Source of the DNA: an uncultured Prevotellaceae bacterium
Lineage (GTDB): Bacteria > Bacteroidota > Bacteroidia > Bacteroidales > Bacteroidaceae
Reading direction: 5' to 3'
Length of the DNA: 23,949 nucleotides
Assembly: GCA_900543815.1 (NCBI GenBank)
Contig: UQST01000040.1
Coordinates: 1 to 23,949, forward strand
This document shows, in pieces, positions 1-8,077 of the stretch (position 1 is its first letter; the number at the start of each line of letters is the position of its first letter). Below the pieces are notes generated by a model. It was not told the DNA's origin and did no database searches. It saw only the letters and a program-made list of their open reading frames with translations. The position numbers and the translations under genes are program-made.

Positions 1-16
1 TTGTGTGTTCATGGTG

Positions 17-24
17 CAAATGTA
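17..24 (-). promoter_or_regulatory. Possible -7 element reading left out of the window
   Basis: The minus strand reads TACATTTG, an exact match to the Bacteroidetes -7 consensus TAnnTTTG. No TTTG lies 19-21 nt upstream, so only half of the promoter is visible. If real, it drives a minus-strand gene lying beyond the left edge. An eight-base AT-rich match can occur by chance, so the call is weak. Confidence 0.3.
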
Positions 25-325
25 TAACTTTTCTTTTGGTTTGTGGAATCTCTCCCCTAGGTTTGTCGGGTGAGCCTGTTGTAGGGCGGCCTTTTGTCTG
101 TATTTGGTGATGGAAAAGAGTCGGCTATGCCAAATTTTGAGGCGCGGTGAGGGGACGGGGCAAAAGCTTTTTGGGCATTGAAGGAGTTGGACGGATGGGG
201 CTGGATGAAGTGTCTGGTCTTGTGAGATGAATTGCCGGCAAGACAGAGGGGGCGCTATTCCCCTTGCCGAATGCTTGCCTGCCCTGGGGTATGGAAGCGT
301 ATAAAGTACAACGTGATAAACGCAG
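25..325. other. Gene-free stretch at left edge
   Basis: No convincing gene is seen here. The one open frame crossing it on the minus strand (125-415) has a low-complexity composition, runs through the inverted repeat at 326-425, and resembles no family I recognise. A short A/T palindrome sits around 163-174. I see nothing else I can support. Confidence 0.5.
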
Positions 326-425
326 AAAGTGCAAAGTGAAGAGTTCTGCTTTGATTTTGCCTGCAGGTTGCGCCAGATTGGAATGGCGCTTTGCCGGGCA
401 TTCGCAGTTCTTCACTTTGCACTTT
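326..425. repeat. Nested inverted repeat downstream of the outer-membrane protein gene
   Basis: The left arm (326-349) and right arm (404-425) share a 17-base perfect complement, AAAGTGCAAAGTGAAGA, followed after a 2-nt length difference by CTGC. Inside the 54-nt loop is a second perfect hairpin, GCGCCA (370-375) with TGGCGC (384-389) around an 8-nt loop. The element begins 24 nt past the stop codon of the minus-strand barrel gene, so it could end or stabilise that transcript. No long U-run follows the stem on the minus strand, so a classical intrinsic terminator is uncertain. The purine-rich AAAGTG/GTGAAG wording suggests a dispersed intergenic repeat family. Confidence 0.7.
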
Positions 426-448
426 GCTTACAGGTGGGAGGCTGGTGC

Positions 449-3400
449 TTAGAAGCGTCCCGGACCACCGCCTCGGCCTCCACGACCTCCTCCAGGGCCT
501 CCGTGCCCGCCGAAGCCCTGCGTGCGTGAGCCCTTGGCACCCATGAGGTTGAGCTTATAGATGAGGTGCACCATCACGTAGGAGTGGATGGCATTGGACC
601 AGGAGTCGCTTCGCATGGTGGCGCTGATGCTTCGGCTGATGCTGCTGCGCTCCCTCAGGATGTCGTACCACTGCACGCTGATGGTGGCAGCACGGTTCTT
701 GAGGAACGTCTGGCTCACCTGTGCGTTCCATATCAGTTCGTTGGTGTTCATGCTTGCATCCTCGTAGCCGCGTCGGCACTGCTCATTGATGTCGGTGCTG
801 AGGCTGGTTCCCCAGGGTGCATTGATAGTGATGTTTCCGCCATAGTTGTAGCTCCAGTTGTCCATATTGGCATTCTTCTGCAGGGCCGAGCGTGCGTGCT
901 GGTAGTTCACTCCACCGTTCACACCCACCTCCAGCAGGTCGTTGCGGAAGTTGAGACGCAGGTTCTCGTTGATGTTGGTAGTCTTGGTGGTTGCCTTCTG
1001 CAGCGGTGTGTGGGTGAAGATATAGTCCATGTTCACGTTGCCGTTGGGCAGGTAGATATTGTCCCAGTTGCTGCCGTCGCTGTTGCTGCTCAGGTATCCC
1101 ACGTTGTTGCCATAGTTGATGTTGGTGAAGGTGTTGATGTTGAAGTACTTCTTCTCGCCCATTGCCGTGTTGAACATAAGCGAGCCGCCTGAGTACCAGT
1201 TGCCGTTGATGTTCATGGGTCGGGTGTATCTGGCACCCGTCTCGGTGTTGTATATGGTGGCGCTGCTGATGCTGTTGCGTGTCTGGCTGTAGTATGCGTT
1301 CACCATCCATCCGCGCTGCTTGGTGGGCACGTATGCATTGTAGAAGAAGTTGAAGTTGTTTCGCCAGCTGCTGCGCAGTCCGCTGTTGCCGGTGCTGATG
1401 TGCAGCGGGTCGCTGCTGTCGGTGACCTCCAGCAGGTCGGTCATGCTGGGCTGGCTCATGTCGCCATTGAATCTGACGCGCAGTTCACTGGTGTCGCTTA
1501 TCTTCCATCGGTAGTCGATGCGCGGCGACCAGTTGAATGTGTTGCGCACCACAGTGGTGTCGAGCAGGTGTTTCGCGTAGTCCATGTGGGTGGTCTGTGG
1601 CTGTAGGCTTACTCCCACATTGAGGCGGTTCTCCCCTTGCTTGTACCTGAACATGATGTTGGCCTCGTGATTGTACTCGCGGTAAGTGGCGTACTGGCTG
1701 TTCTCTGCATTGTAGCAGTAGTTGAGGGAGTCCAGTCCGGGGATGTAGCCAAGGTATAGCTGCTCCTGTGTATAGTAGCCGCCGAACTTGGTGAGCAGGC
1801 TGTCGATGCTGTACATGCTGCGGTCGTTGTCGCTGTAACGGTACTGGAACTTGTAACTCATCTGCAAGTTGAGTGCGCCGATGATGGGTTCGCTGTAGCT
1901 CAGACGGGTGCGGAAGTTGTACGAAGTGCTGGGCGATGTGGTGTATTGGTTGTTGAAGTCGTTCGTCTTACGCTGGTAGTAATTGATTTCCGAGCGGCTG
2001 AACGACTCGCTCTCGCTGTCTCGGTAGGAACCGCCAAGGTTGAGCGTCACGTTGCGCCCCGCCTTGTGCAGTCGTCGGTTGAGCTGTAGGCGGCCCTCCA
2101 CTTCGTTGGAGTGGCTGTCGCCCAGGCTTCCGCGCAGGTTGTCGTTGACTGCTATGCTGTCGCGTATCATGCGGTTCTCCTCCAGGTTGTACTCCTTGAG
2201 CGGGTCGCTCATCGTGACTCCGTCATAGGTGGCATAGGGGTCGTCATTGAATGTCACGCTCTGGCTGTAGCTGCGTCGGCTTGACTGCGAGTGCGAGAAA
2301 CTGGGGCGGAAGAAGATGTTGGTCATGCTGTCGGGCATCCATTCCAGCCTTAGCCCCACCCATACATTACTGTTGGTGTTGCTGTTCTGGCTCATCTGGT
2401 TGCTGAAGGTGGAGTGTACGTCATCGAGGAAAGTCTCGCTGTTCGACTTGGTCAGCGAACTGCTCTTCGAGTGGGTGTAGCGTATGTTGCCTCCTGCTTT
2501 GAAGAGTCCGGCCGAATAATCAGGCTTGCCGTTGTCCCACCAGAAGTTTGCTCCTGCCATGGTACTGGTGGTGATGCCTCCACCTCCTCCCCAGCGTGGA
2601 CCTCCCCAGCCGAATCCGTTGTCGTTGACATTGTTCCGGCTCAGGATAAGAGAGAACTGGCGGTGGTCAAGGAAACGGTTGACGTTGGCTTTGGCCGTGT
2701 ATCTGTCCTCGGTGCCATAGCCCACATCCACGTTGGCTATCCAGCCCTGCTTCATATCCTTCTTCACTGTGAGGTCGAGCACAGTTTCTTCCTCACCGTC
2801 ATCAATGCCGGTGATGCGGGTATAGTCGCTCTTTTTGTCGTATGCCTTTATCTTCTTCACCATCTTGGTGGGCAGGTTCTTCATGGCCATCTTGGTGTCC
2901 TTCTCAAAGAACTCTTTGCCCTCGACCATCACTTTAGACACCGTTTTGCCGTTGATCTTGATGGTTCCGTCATCGCTCACCTCTGCGCCGGGCAGCTTCT
3001 TCACCAGCTCTTCCAGGGCCGAGCCTTCGGGCAGGCGGTAGGCATCTGCGTTATAGACGAAGGTGTCGGCCTTCATTTCCACCTGTGCCACAGAGGCCAC
3101 CACCTCGGCTTCCTTCATAATGCTGGCATTCTCCTTCATCGCCATGGAGCCCAGGTCTATCTCTTTCTTGCCTTTCTCCAGTGTGATGTTCTTCCACTGG
3201 GTGACGTATCCCACGAAGGTGAGACGCATGATGTACTTGCCTGCCTTCACGGCGGGGATGCGGAACTTGCCGTTTTCGTCGGTGGACATACCTGTCACCT
3301 GTGCACTGTCCTTAGGGTTAAGCAGCACCACCGAGGTGCCTGGCAGCGGTCCTCCATCGGCGGCGTCGGTGACGGTGCCGGTGAGTGCGATGCGCTGGGC

Positions 3401-3457
3401 AAAGGCCAGCAGCGGCATGAGCAGCAGGATGGCTGCCAGCATGAATCTTCTTTCCAT
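449..3457 (-). CDS. TonB-receptor-like outer-membrane beta-barrel protein
   Basis: This is a predicted outer-membrane protein of 1002 residues. I start it at 3457 because the translation from there opens with a clean signal peptide (MERRFMLAAILLLMPLLAFA, cleavage before Gln21). An in-frame ATG at 3556 would add 33 residues that look untranslated. Residues about 22-105 form a carboxypeptidase-regulatory-like beta-sandwich, and about 120-210 a TonB-plug-like segment with the KVMVEGKEFFEKD stretch. From about 240 onward come repeated aromatic, Asn- and Ser-rich strands typical of the outer-membrane beta-barrel family 3 of Bacteroidetes. The last 27 residues are a Gly/Arg-rich tail (15 Gly) ending in Phe. 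No SusD-like partner is adjacent, so it is not a standard SusCD pair. The substrate is unknown. Confidence 0.88.
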   Translation of the reverse strand: MERRFMLAAILLLMPLLAFAQRIALTGTVTDAADGGPLPGTSVVLLNPKDSAQVTGMSTDENGKFRIPAVKAGKYIMRLTFVGYVTQWKNITLEKGKKEIDLGSMAMKENASIMKEAEVVASVAQVEMKADTFVYNADAYRLPEGSALEELVKKLPGAEVSDDGTIKINGKTVSKVMVEGKEFFEKDTKMAMKNLPTKMVKKIKAYDKKSDYTRITGIDDGEEETVLDLTVKKDMKQGWIANVDVGYGTEDRYTAKANVNRFLDHRQFSLILSRNNVNDNGFGWGGPRWGGGGGITTSTMAGANFWWDNGKPDYSAGLFKAGGNIRYTHSKSSSLTKSNSETFLDDVHSTFSNQMSQNSNTNSNVWVGLRLEWMPDSMTNIFFRPSFSHSQSSRRSYSQSVTFNDDPYATYDGVTMSDPLKEYNLEENRMIRDSIAVNDNLRGSLGDSHSNEVEGRLQLNRRLHKAGRNVTLNLGGSYRDSESESFSRSEINYYQRKTNDFNNQYTTSPSTSYNFRTRLSYSEPIIGALNLQMSYKFQYRYSDNDRSMYSIDSLLTKFGGYYTQEQLYLGYIPGLDSLNYCYNAENSQYATYREYNHEANIMFRYKQGENRLNVGVSLQPQTTHMDYAKHLLDTTVVRNTFNWSPRIDYRWKISDTSELRVRFNGDMSQPSMTDLLEVTDSSDPLHISTGNSGLRSSWRNNFNFFYNAYVPTKQRGWMVNAYYSQTRNSISSATIYNTETGARYTRPMNINGNWYSGGSLMFNTAMGEKKYFNINTFTNINYGNNVGYLSSNSDGSNWDNIYLPNGNVNMDYIFTHTPLQKATTKTTNINENLRLNFRNDLLEVGVNGGVNYQHARSALQKNANMDNWSYNYGGNITINAPWGTSLSTDINEQCRRGYEDASMNTNELIWNAQVSQTFLKNRAATISVQWYDILRERSSISRSISATMRSDSWSNAIHSYVMVHLIYKLNLMGAKGSRTQGFGGHGGPGGGRGGRGGGPGRF

Positions 3458-4154
3458 TGATAAGCGATGTTCTTGTTTCCGAAAGTGTGACTCCCCGCCT
3501 TGGGCTTGGTTTAACGTTGCGGGGAACATACTTGCACTTTTTATGTTAATTTCCATTTGCCCTTGTCATTTTGCACGTAGTTCTTTGCTTTTCGTAGCAT
3601 TGGGGCAGGTGGAGTGGGGTGGCTTGTATCTTTTCTTCCTGTAATAGGCAGGGGAGCGGGTGGAGGTGTTCCCCTCTGCATGTTGCTGTGGTCAGGAGGG
3701 AGGCTCGACGCGATTTGACAGGGGCAGGCCAGTGAGGCGGATTTTCCCAAGGAGACTGAAGCGGTGGGTCCTGGAGAAGGGACCTGTGTCAGATGCAGCG
3801 CGGTGCAATGGCCAACGCAGCGTGCTGCGCAGACCGATGCAGCGTGCTGCAATGGCTGATGCAGCGCAGTGCGTCATTTATCAGAGATTACAGTACGGTG
3901 GCGACAAACACCGCTCTCCGTCCTCTGCGTCCGCTTTCCTGTCGGTGAGGGACGCTCCTCATTTGTGTGACTGATGCCGCTGGATATCCCAACTTGTACC
4001 TTTGGCGAAGTGTCTTCAGACTTCTGGTGAGAGTCTTGAGCCTCATCCCGCTTCCCGCCTTTCCCTTCCGAAGCAGTCGGGCGGGGCTTTTCCTCCTCCC
4101 GTAGCATTTGCTTGGCAGGACAGATATGGTCGTTTGGCAGGTGGGGAGAAATAT
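3458..4154. other. Long intergenic region between acyl-CoA dehydrogenase and barrel gene
   Basis: About 700 bases without a believable gene. Near the barrel gene, a 7-bp stem (TCCCCGC 3492-3498 with GCGGGGA 3519-3525, 20-nt loop) would lie in the 5' leader on the minus strand. Further out is the 22-bp-period repeat block at 3795-3872, described separately. I find no exact TAnnTTTG element for the barrel gene. Several overlapping frames of 60-105 codons cross the region on both strands, but they translate to repeat-derived or low-complexity strings and have no plausible start context. Confidence 0.55.
3795..3872. repeat. 22-bp-period quasi-palindromic tandem repeat, locus A
   Basis: Three full units (3795-3816, 3817-3838, 3839-3860) and the 12-base core of a fourth (3861-3872) recur at exactly 22 bp. 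Each unit is a 12-base core plus a 10-base linker. The cores are GCAGCGCGGTGC, GCAGCGTGCTGC (twice) and GCAGCGCAGTGC, with GCAG/CTGC-type inverted symmetry. Linkers vary (AATGGCCAAC, GCAGACCGAT, AATGGCTGAT). A second block of the same kind lies at 9509-9586. Period 22 is not a multiple of three, so the short open frames here are by-products. No U-run follows on either strand. Confidence 0.8.
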
Positions 4155-4189
4155 AGGGAAAGGGAGCCTTCATCAGACTCCCTTTCCCT
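4155..4189 (-). terminator. Hairpin terminator of the etf/acyl-CoA dehydrogenase operon
   Basis: This is a perfect 12-bp inverted repeat, AGGGAAAGGGAG (4155-4166) with CTCCCTTTCCCT (4178-4189), around an 11-nt loop. It begins 28 bases past the stop of the acyl-CoA dehydrogenase on the minus strand and is followed there by ATATTTC. The U-tract is short, but position and stem strength fit transcription termination. Confidence 0.65.
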
Positions 4190-4216
4190 GATTATCTGTC
4201 TTCTGTGAGTGGGGCT

Positions 4217-5929
4217 TTATGCCTGACGGTAGTTGTCAAGCTGCTCCACTGTCATGCGCTCCACCAGAGTGGCGTGCTTGGCCACCTCTGCCTCGGCGTG
4301 GTTGGCATATACCTCCAGCGAGTGCATGAAGATTTCCGGTGCCTTGGATGCGTTCTGCATCAGCAAGTGACACATGATCACGTCGGCAGCCATCTCGTAG
4401 AGGTGACGTGCGCACAGGTCATGCAGCTCCTGGTTTTCGGCCTCTTTCACCTTGGCTACGCTGGCGTTGAACTTCTCTGCCATTGCTGCCACGCGGCTCT
4501 TGATGCCCTCCAGCTCGGCAGCCACAGGCATCTGGGCGTAATCCTCTATTACTGAAGAGTAGAAGCCATTGGTCACGTAGCGGATGGCTGCTACGGTCTG
4601 CAGCTGTGTGGTGCCCTCATAGATGCTGGTGATGCGTGCATCGCGGTAGATGCGCTGGCAGGCATACTCGAGCATGAAGCCGCTACCGCCGTGCACCTGA
4701 ATGCAGTCGTAGCCGTTCTGGTTGGCGTATTCGCTGTTCATGCCCTTGGCCAGGGGAGTGAACGCATCGGCCAACTTGCTGTACTTCTTCATCTCGGCAC
4801 GCTCCTCGGAAGTGAGTTTGCGCTCGCGTGCAATGTCCTCCAGAGCCTTGTAGATATCCACGTAGCGGGCAGTCTGATAGAGCAGCGCACGGCCTGCATC
4901 CAGCTTGGCCTTGATGTTGCTTATCATTTCGGCCACTGCGGGGAACTCTATGATGGCGCGTCCGAACTGCTTGCGGTCGCGTGCATAAGCCACTGCTTCG
5001 TCGTAGGCAGCCTGTGACAGACCCACGCTCTGGGCTGCTATACCCAGTCGGGCACCGTTCATCAGTGACATCACATACTTGATGAGTCCCAGCTTGCGGT
5101 CGCCACATATCTCACACTTGGCGTTCTTATATACCAGCTCACACGTTGGTGAACCATGGATGCCAAGCTTGTTCTCGATGCGGCGCACATCCACGCCACC
5201 GTCGCGCTTGTCGTATATGAACATGCTCAGACCGCGTCCGTCGCGTGTGCCTGCCTCGGAGCGGGCCAGCACCAAGTGGATATCCGAGTCGCCGTTAGTG
5301 ATAAAGCGCTTCGAGCCGTTAAGCCTCCAGCACTGGTTCTCTTCGTCGTAGGTGGCCTTGAGCATCACGCTCTGCAGGTCGGAACCTGCGTCTGGCTCGG
5401 TGAGGTCCATCGACATGGTCTCGCCTGCACATACTCGTGGGATGTACTTCTGACGCTGCTCCTCACTGCCGAAGCAGAAGAGTGTCTCGATGCAGTCCTG
5501 CAGTGACCAGATGTTCTCAAAGCCTGCGTCGCCTGTGGATACTATCTCGTTGGCTGCGGTATAGACTGTCACGGGCAGGTTCAGACCGCCGTAGCGGCGT
5601 GGCATCGTCATGCCGTTCATGCCTGCCTGCACCATTGAACCGAGGTTCTCATAGGTCTTGCTGGCGTAGCGCACGCGGCCGTTCTCGCAGTGAGGGCCTT
5701 CTGCATCTACATCCTCAGCGTTAGGCGCTATCACATTGGCAGTGATGTCGCCCACCACATCGAGCACTCGCTCATAGTTGTCCATGGCATCTGCAAAGTC
5801 CTGAGGTGCCTCGTCATACTGGTCTTTATCCTCATAGGAACGCTCCTTGAGCTCCACGATGCGCTGCATCAGCGGACTGTTCTCCAGCTCGAACTTGATT
5901 TCTTTCCTGTCGCTATAGTAATTAGCCAT
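4217..5929 (-). CDS. Acyl-CoA dehydrogenase family protein (long form)
   Basis: A predicted FAD-dependent cytoplasmic acyl-CoA dehydrogenase of 570 residues. The alpha-helical N-terminal domain is followed by the middle beta domain (LTEPDAGSDLQ and WRLNGSKRFITNG). The C-terminal helical domain carries the family signature QVHGGSGFMLEYACQRIYRD and then IYEGTTQLQ. By analogy with medium-chain acyl-CoA dehydrogenase, Glu438 in IYEGT is the catalytic base. It is about 190 residues longer than butyryl-CoA dehydrogenases, mainly through an extra helical C-terminal segment (about 455-570) as seen in long ACADs. It lies 134 nt downstream of etfA, which would pass its electrons onward. Substrate chain length and physiological direction cannot be read from the sequence. 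The start is the first ATG after the gap. Confidence 0.93.
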   Translation of the reverse strand: MANYYSDRKEIKFELENSPLMQRIVELKERSYEDKDQYDEAPQDFADAMDNYERVLDVVGDITANVIAPNAEDVDAEGPHCENGRVRYASKTYENLGSMVQAGMNGMTMPRRYGGLNLPVTVYTAANEIVSTGDAGFENIWSLQDCIETLFCFGSEEQRQKYIPRVCAGETMSMDLTEPDAGSDLQSVMLKATYDEENQCWRLNGSKRFITNGDSDIHLVLARSEAGTRDGRGLSMFIYDKRDGGVDVRRIENKLGIHGSPTCELVYKNAKCEICGDRKLGLIKYVMSLMNGARLGIAAQSVGLSQAAYDEAVAYARDRKQFGRAIIEFPAVAEMISNIKAKLDAGRALLYQTARYVDIYKALEDIARERKLTSEERAEMKKYSKLADAFTPLAKGMNSEYANQNGYDCIQVHGGSGFMLEYACQRIYRDARITSIYEGTTQLQTVAAIRYVTNGFYSSVIEDYAQMPVAAELEGIKSRVAAMAEKFNASVAKVKEAENQELHDLCARHLYEMAADVIMCHLLMQNASKAPEIFMHSLEVYANHAEAEVAKHATLVERMTVEQLDNYRQA

Positions 5930-5994
5930 CTTTCTATGTGGTTTTGTGGGTTCCGGTCTTGCTTGTCTGTGGTATGTCGGAGCAGCCTGGGGGT

Positions 5995-6010
5995 GGCAGG
6001 CCGGCCTGCC
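5995..6010. repeat. Perfect 16-bp palindrome in the etfA-dehydrogenase gap
   Basis: GGCAGGCCGGCCTGCC is its own reverse complement, and the following bases GGCC let a second overlapping GGCCGGC/GCCGGCC pairing form. It lies in the 134-nt non-coding gap inside the operon. It could be an RNA hairpin that lowers or stabilises expression of the downstream dehydrogenase, a protein site, or a fragment of a dispersed repeat. Confidence 0.6.
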
Positions 6011-6063
6011 GGCCTGGTCCTCTCACGGTGCTGCATCCTCCCTGGCATCCTCGACCGTAATCC

Positions 6064-7086
6064 TTATTTGCTGTTCTGTTTGTAATACTTTATCAGTTTG
6101 GGCAGCACTTCCTCCACTGTGCCGTTGATGACGTAGTCGGCAATCTGGTTGATGGGAGCGTTCTCATCGCTGTTGATACTGATGATGATGCCGCTCTCCT
6201 TCATGCCTGCCACGTGCTGGATGGCGCCACTGATGCCGCACGCAATGTACACCTTGGGGCGTACAGTCACGCCGGTCTGGCCTATCTGCAGGTCATGGTC
6301 GCAGAAGCCGGCATCTACGGCAGCACGGCTGGCGCCCACCTCGGCATGCAGCACGTGAGCCAATTCATAGAGCAGGCCGAATCCTTCGCGTGAGCCAACG
6401 CCGTAGCCGCCTGCCACGATGATGGGTGCACCCTTCAGATTGTTCTTTGCAGCCTCCACATGACGGTCGAGCACTCGGGTTACATACTCGGTCTCGGGCA
6501 CGAACTTGGCCACATCCTCGATGATGACTTTGCCCTGGTAGTTGGGGTCGAGCACCTCAGCCTTCATCACGCCGCTGCGCACGGTGGCCATCTGAGGACG
6601 GTTTTCGGGGTTGACGATGGTGGCTACGATGTTTCCGCCAAAGGCAGGACGAATCTGGTAGAGCAGGTTGTCGTAGTGCTTGCCCAGCTTCTTGTCGTCG
6701 TGGGGACCAATCTCCAGTGCGGTGCAGTCGGCGGTCAGACCGCTGTGCAAAGCCGAGCTCACACGTGGGCCAAGGTCGCGTCCCACCACATCGGCACCCA
6801 TCAGGCATATCTGTGGTTGCTCCTGCTTGAACAGGTTTACCAGCACGGCAGTGTGGGGCTTGGAGGTATAGGGTGCCAGTCCAGGTGCATCAAAGATGTG
6901 CAGGCAATCCACTCCGTAGGGGAGGATTTGCTCTTCCACCTGTCCTGTGATGCCGCTTCCTGCGGCTACGGCCTCCAGTTGCACGCCCAGCGTGTCGGCC
7001 AGTTTGCGGCCCTTGGTAAGCAGTTCTTGGCTCACCTCAGCCACCTTTGTGCCTTCTATCTCGCAATATACGAATACGTTGTTCAT
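6064..7086 (-). CDS. etfA: Electron transfer flavoprotein, alpha subunit
   Basis: The alpha subunit (340 residues) of the soluble heterodimeric electron transfer flavoprotein. It carries FAD and shuttles electrons between acyl-CoA dehydrogenases and other redox carriers. The C-terminal half holds the characteristic FAD-binding region, including VGASRAAVDAGF, the IGQTGVTVRPKVYIACGISG stretch, IQHVAGMKES, and SINSDENAPINQIADYVI. The N-terminal half (about 1-190) is the nucleotide-binding-like fold shared with the beta subunit. Length is slightly above the roughly 310-330 usual in bacteria. It starts 17 nt after etfB ends on the same strand, so the two are surely co-transcribed. Whether this ETF is of the electron-bifurcating type, as in butyrate producers, cannot be decided by eye. 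Confidence 0.96.
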   Translation of the reverse strand: MNNVFVYCEIEGTKVAEVSQELLTKGRKLADTLGVQLEAVAAGSGITGQVEEQILPYGVDCLHIFDAPGLAPYTSKPHTAVLVNLFKQEQPQICLMGADVVGRDLGPRVSSALHSGLTADCTALEIGPHDDKKLGKHYDNLLYQIRPAFGGNIVATIVNPENRPQMATVRSGVMKAEVLDPNYQGKVIIEDVAKFVPETEYVTRVLDRHVEAAKNNLKGAPIIVAGGYGVGSREGFGLLYELAHVLHAEVGASRAAVDAGFCDHDLQIGQTGVTVRPKVYIACGISGAIQHVAGMKESGIIISINSDENAPINQIADYVINGTVEEVLPKLIKYYKQNSK

Positions 7087-7103
7087 GTGTCCTATCCTCC
7101 TTT

Positions 7104-7991
7104 TTATCCAATGGTATGGTTGGCCAGGAGCTCCTGTACCAGTGAGTTAATATCCTCGTCGCTGCCAGTGAGCACCTTGCTCTCCTTGGCCTTGAACACT
7201 ATGTTCTCCACGTTCTTCACCTTGGTGGGCGAACCTGCCAGGCCGCACTGCTGCAGGTCAGCGTTCACGTCGGCGCAGTTGAGCTGACCCAGCTTCAGGT
7301 AGGGCTTCTTCTCATACTGGTCGGCATAGGGCTGGTCGGCCCATGTGGTGCCGGGAGCGAGCTCCATGGGAGCCTTTGCGCGCTTGAACTTCATCACCCT
7401 CTTCACGTTGCGGGGGCGGCAGGGAGCGGCGCTGCCGTTCACTGTGAGCACGCAGGGAAGGGCGCTCTCCACGGTCTCCACGCCGCCGTCGATGTGGCGC
7501 TTCACGCGTATGATGCCGTTCTCACAGGCCAGAATCTCCTCGGTGTAGGTAATCTGGTTGAGTCCCAACTTCTCTGCCACCTGGGGGCCAACCTGTGCCG
7601 TGTCGCCGTCGATGGCCTGTCGGCCGCCGATGATGATATCTACGTCGGGCTGTACATGCTTGATGGCGGTGGCCAGAGCATAGCTGGTGGCCAGGGTGTC
7701 GGCACCTGCGAAGGCGCGGTCGGTAAGCAGGTAACCGCCGTCTGCGCCGCGATACATAGCCTCGCGAATCACTTCAGCGGCACGTCCGGGGCCCATGGTC
7801 ACTACAGTCACCGTGGTTCCGGGGTTCTGGTCTTTCAGTCTGAGAGCCTGCTCCAGTGCATTCAAGTCCTCGGGATTGAATATTGCAGGCAGGGCGCTAC
7901 GGTTTACGGTGCCTTCGGGAGTCATGGCATCTGGTCCCACGTTGCGCGTGTCGGGTACTTGCTTAGCAAGCACTACAATCTTGAAACTCAT
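7104..7991 (-). CDS. etfB: Electron transfer flavoprotein, beta subunit
   Basis: The beta subunit (295 residues) of the electron transfer flavoprotein. It opens with MSFKIVVLAKQVPDTRNV, and shows the nucleotide-binding-fold segments TTVTVVTMGPGRAAEVIREA, ADTLATSYALATAI and IIIGGRQAIDGDTAQVGPQ. It ends with the GLAGSPTKVKNVENI segment typical of EtfB. It is the first gene of a three-gene operon (etfB, etfA, acyl-CoA dehydrogenase) transcribed from a near-perfect promoter at 8047-8077, which would give a leader of about 50 nt. It pairs with EtfA to bind FAD and a second nucleotide (AMP or FAD, depending on ETF type). The same gene order is known in Bacteroides species. Confidence 0.96.
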   Translation of the reverse strand: MSFKIVVLAKQVPDTRNVGPDAMTPEGTVNRSALPAIFNPEDLNALEQALRLKDQNPGTTVTVVTMGPGRAAEVIREAMYRGADGGYLLTDRAFAGADTLATSYALATAIKHVQPDVDIIIGGRQAIDGDTAQVGPQVAEKLGLNQITYTEEILACENGIIRVKRHIDGGVETVESALPCVLTVNGSAAPCRPRNVKRVMKFKRAKAPMELAPGTTWADQPYADQYEKKPYLKLGQLNCADVNADLQQCGLAGSPTKVKNVENIVFKAKESKVLTGSDEDINSLVQELLANHTIG

Positions 7992-8046
7992 ATTTCTATT
8001 CTATATGAAGTGTGTATAACAATTGCACATTTATGCTTAAACCGTG

Positions 8047-8077
8047 CAAAAGTACGCATTTCTCCCGATATGACAAA
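8047..8077 (-). promoter_or_regulatory. Promoter of the etfB-etfA-dehydrogenase operon
   Basis: The minus strand reads TTTG (8077-8074), a 19-nt spacer, then TACTTTTG (8054-8047). This matches the Bacteroidetes primary-sigma consensus TTTG-N19-21-TAnnTTTG exactly. It lies about 55 nt before the etfB start codon, so transcription should begin near 8040. Confidence 0.85.

Noticed and set aside
2414..3460. Plus-strand open frame of 348 codons opposite the barrel gene
   Set aside because: It is entirely antisense to a gene with a clear signal peptide and family motifs; its translation is rich in His, Val, Cys and Leu, typical of a mirror frame in GC-rich DNA.
3458..3556. N-terminal extension of the barrel protein from the ATG at 3556
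   Set aside because: It would bury the signal peptide behind 33 polar residues; the start at 3457 gives a normal exported protein.
3541..3974. Overlapping small frames over the 22-bp repeat locus A
   Set aside because: Their Ala/Cys/Gln-rich translations come from the 22-bp units read in successive frames; there is no start context or promoter.
6460..7287. Plus-strand open frame of 275 codons over etfA/etfB
   Set aside because: It spans the junction of two certain genes on the other strand and has no family resemblance.
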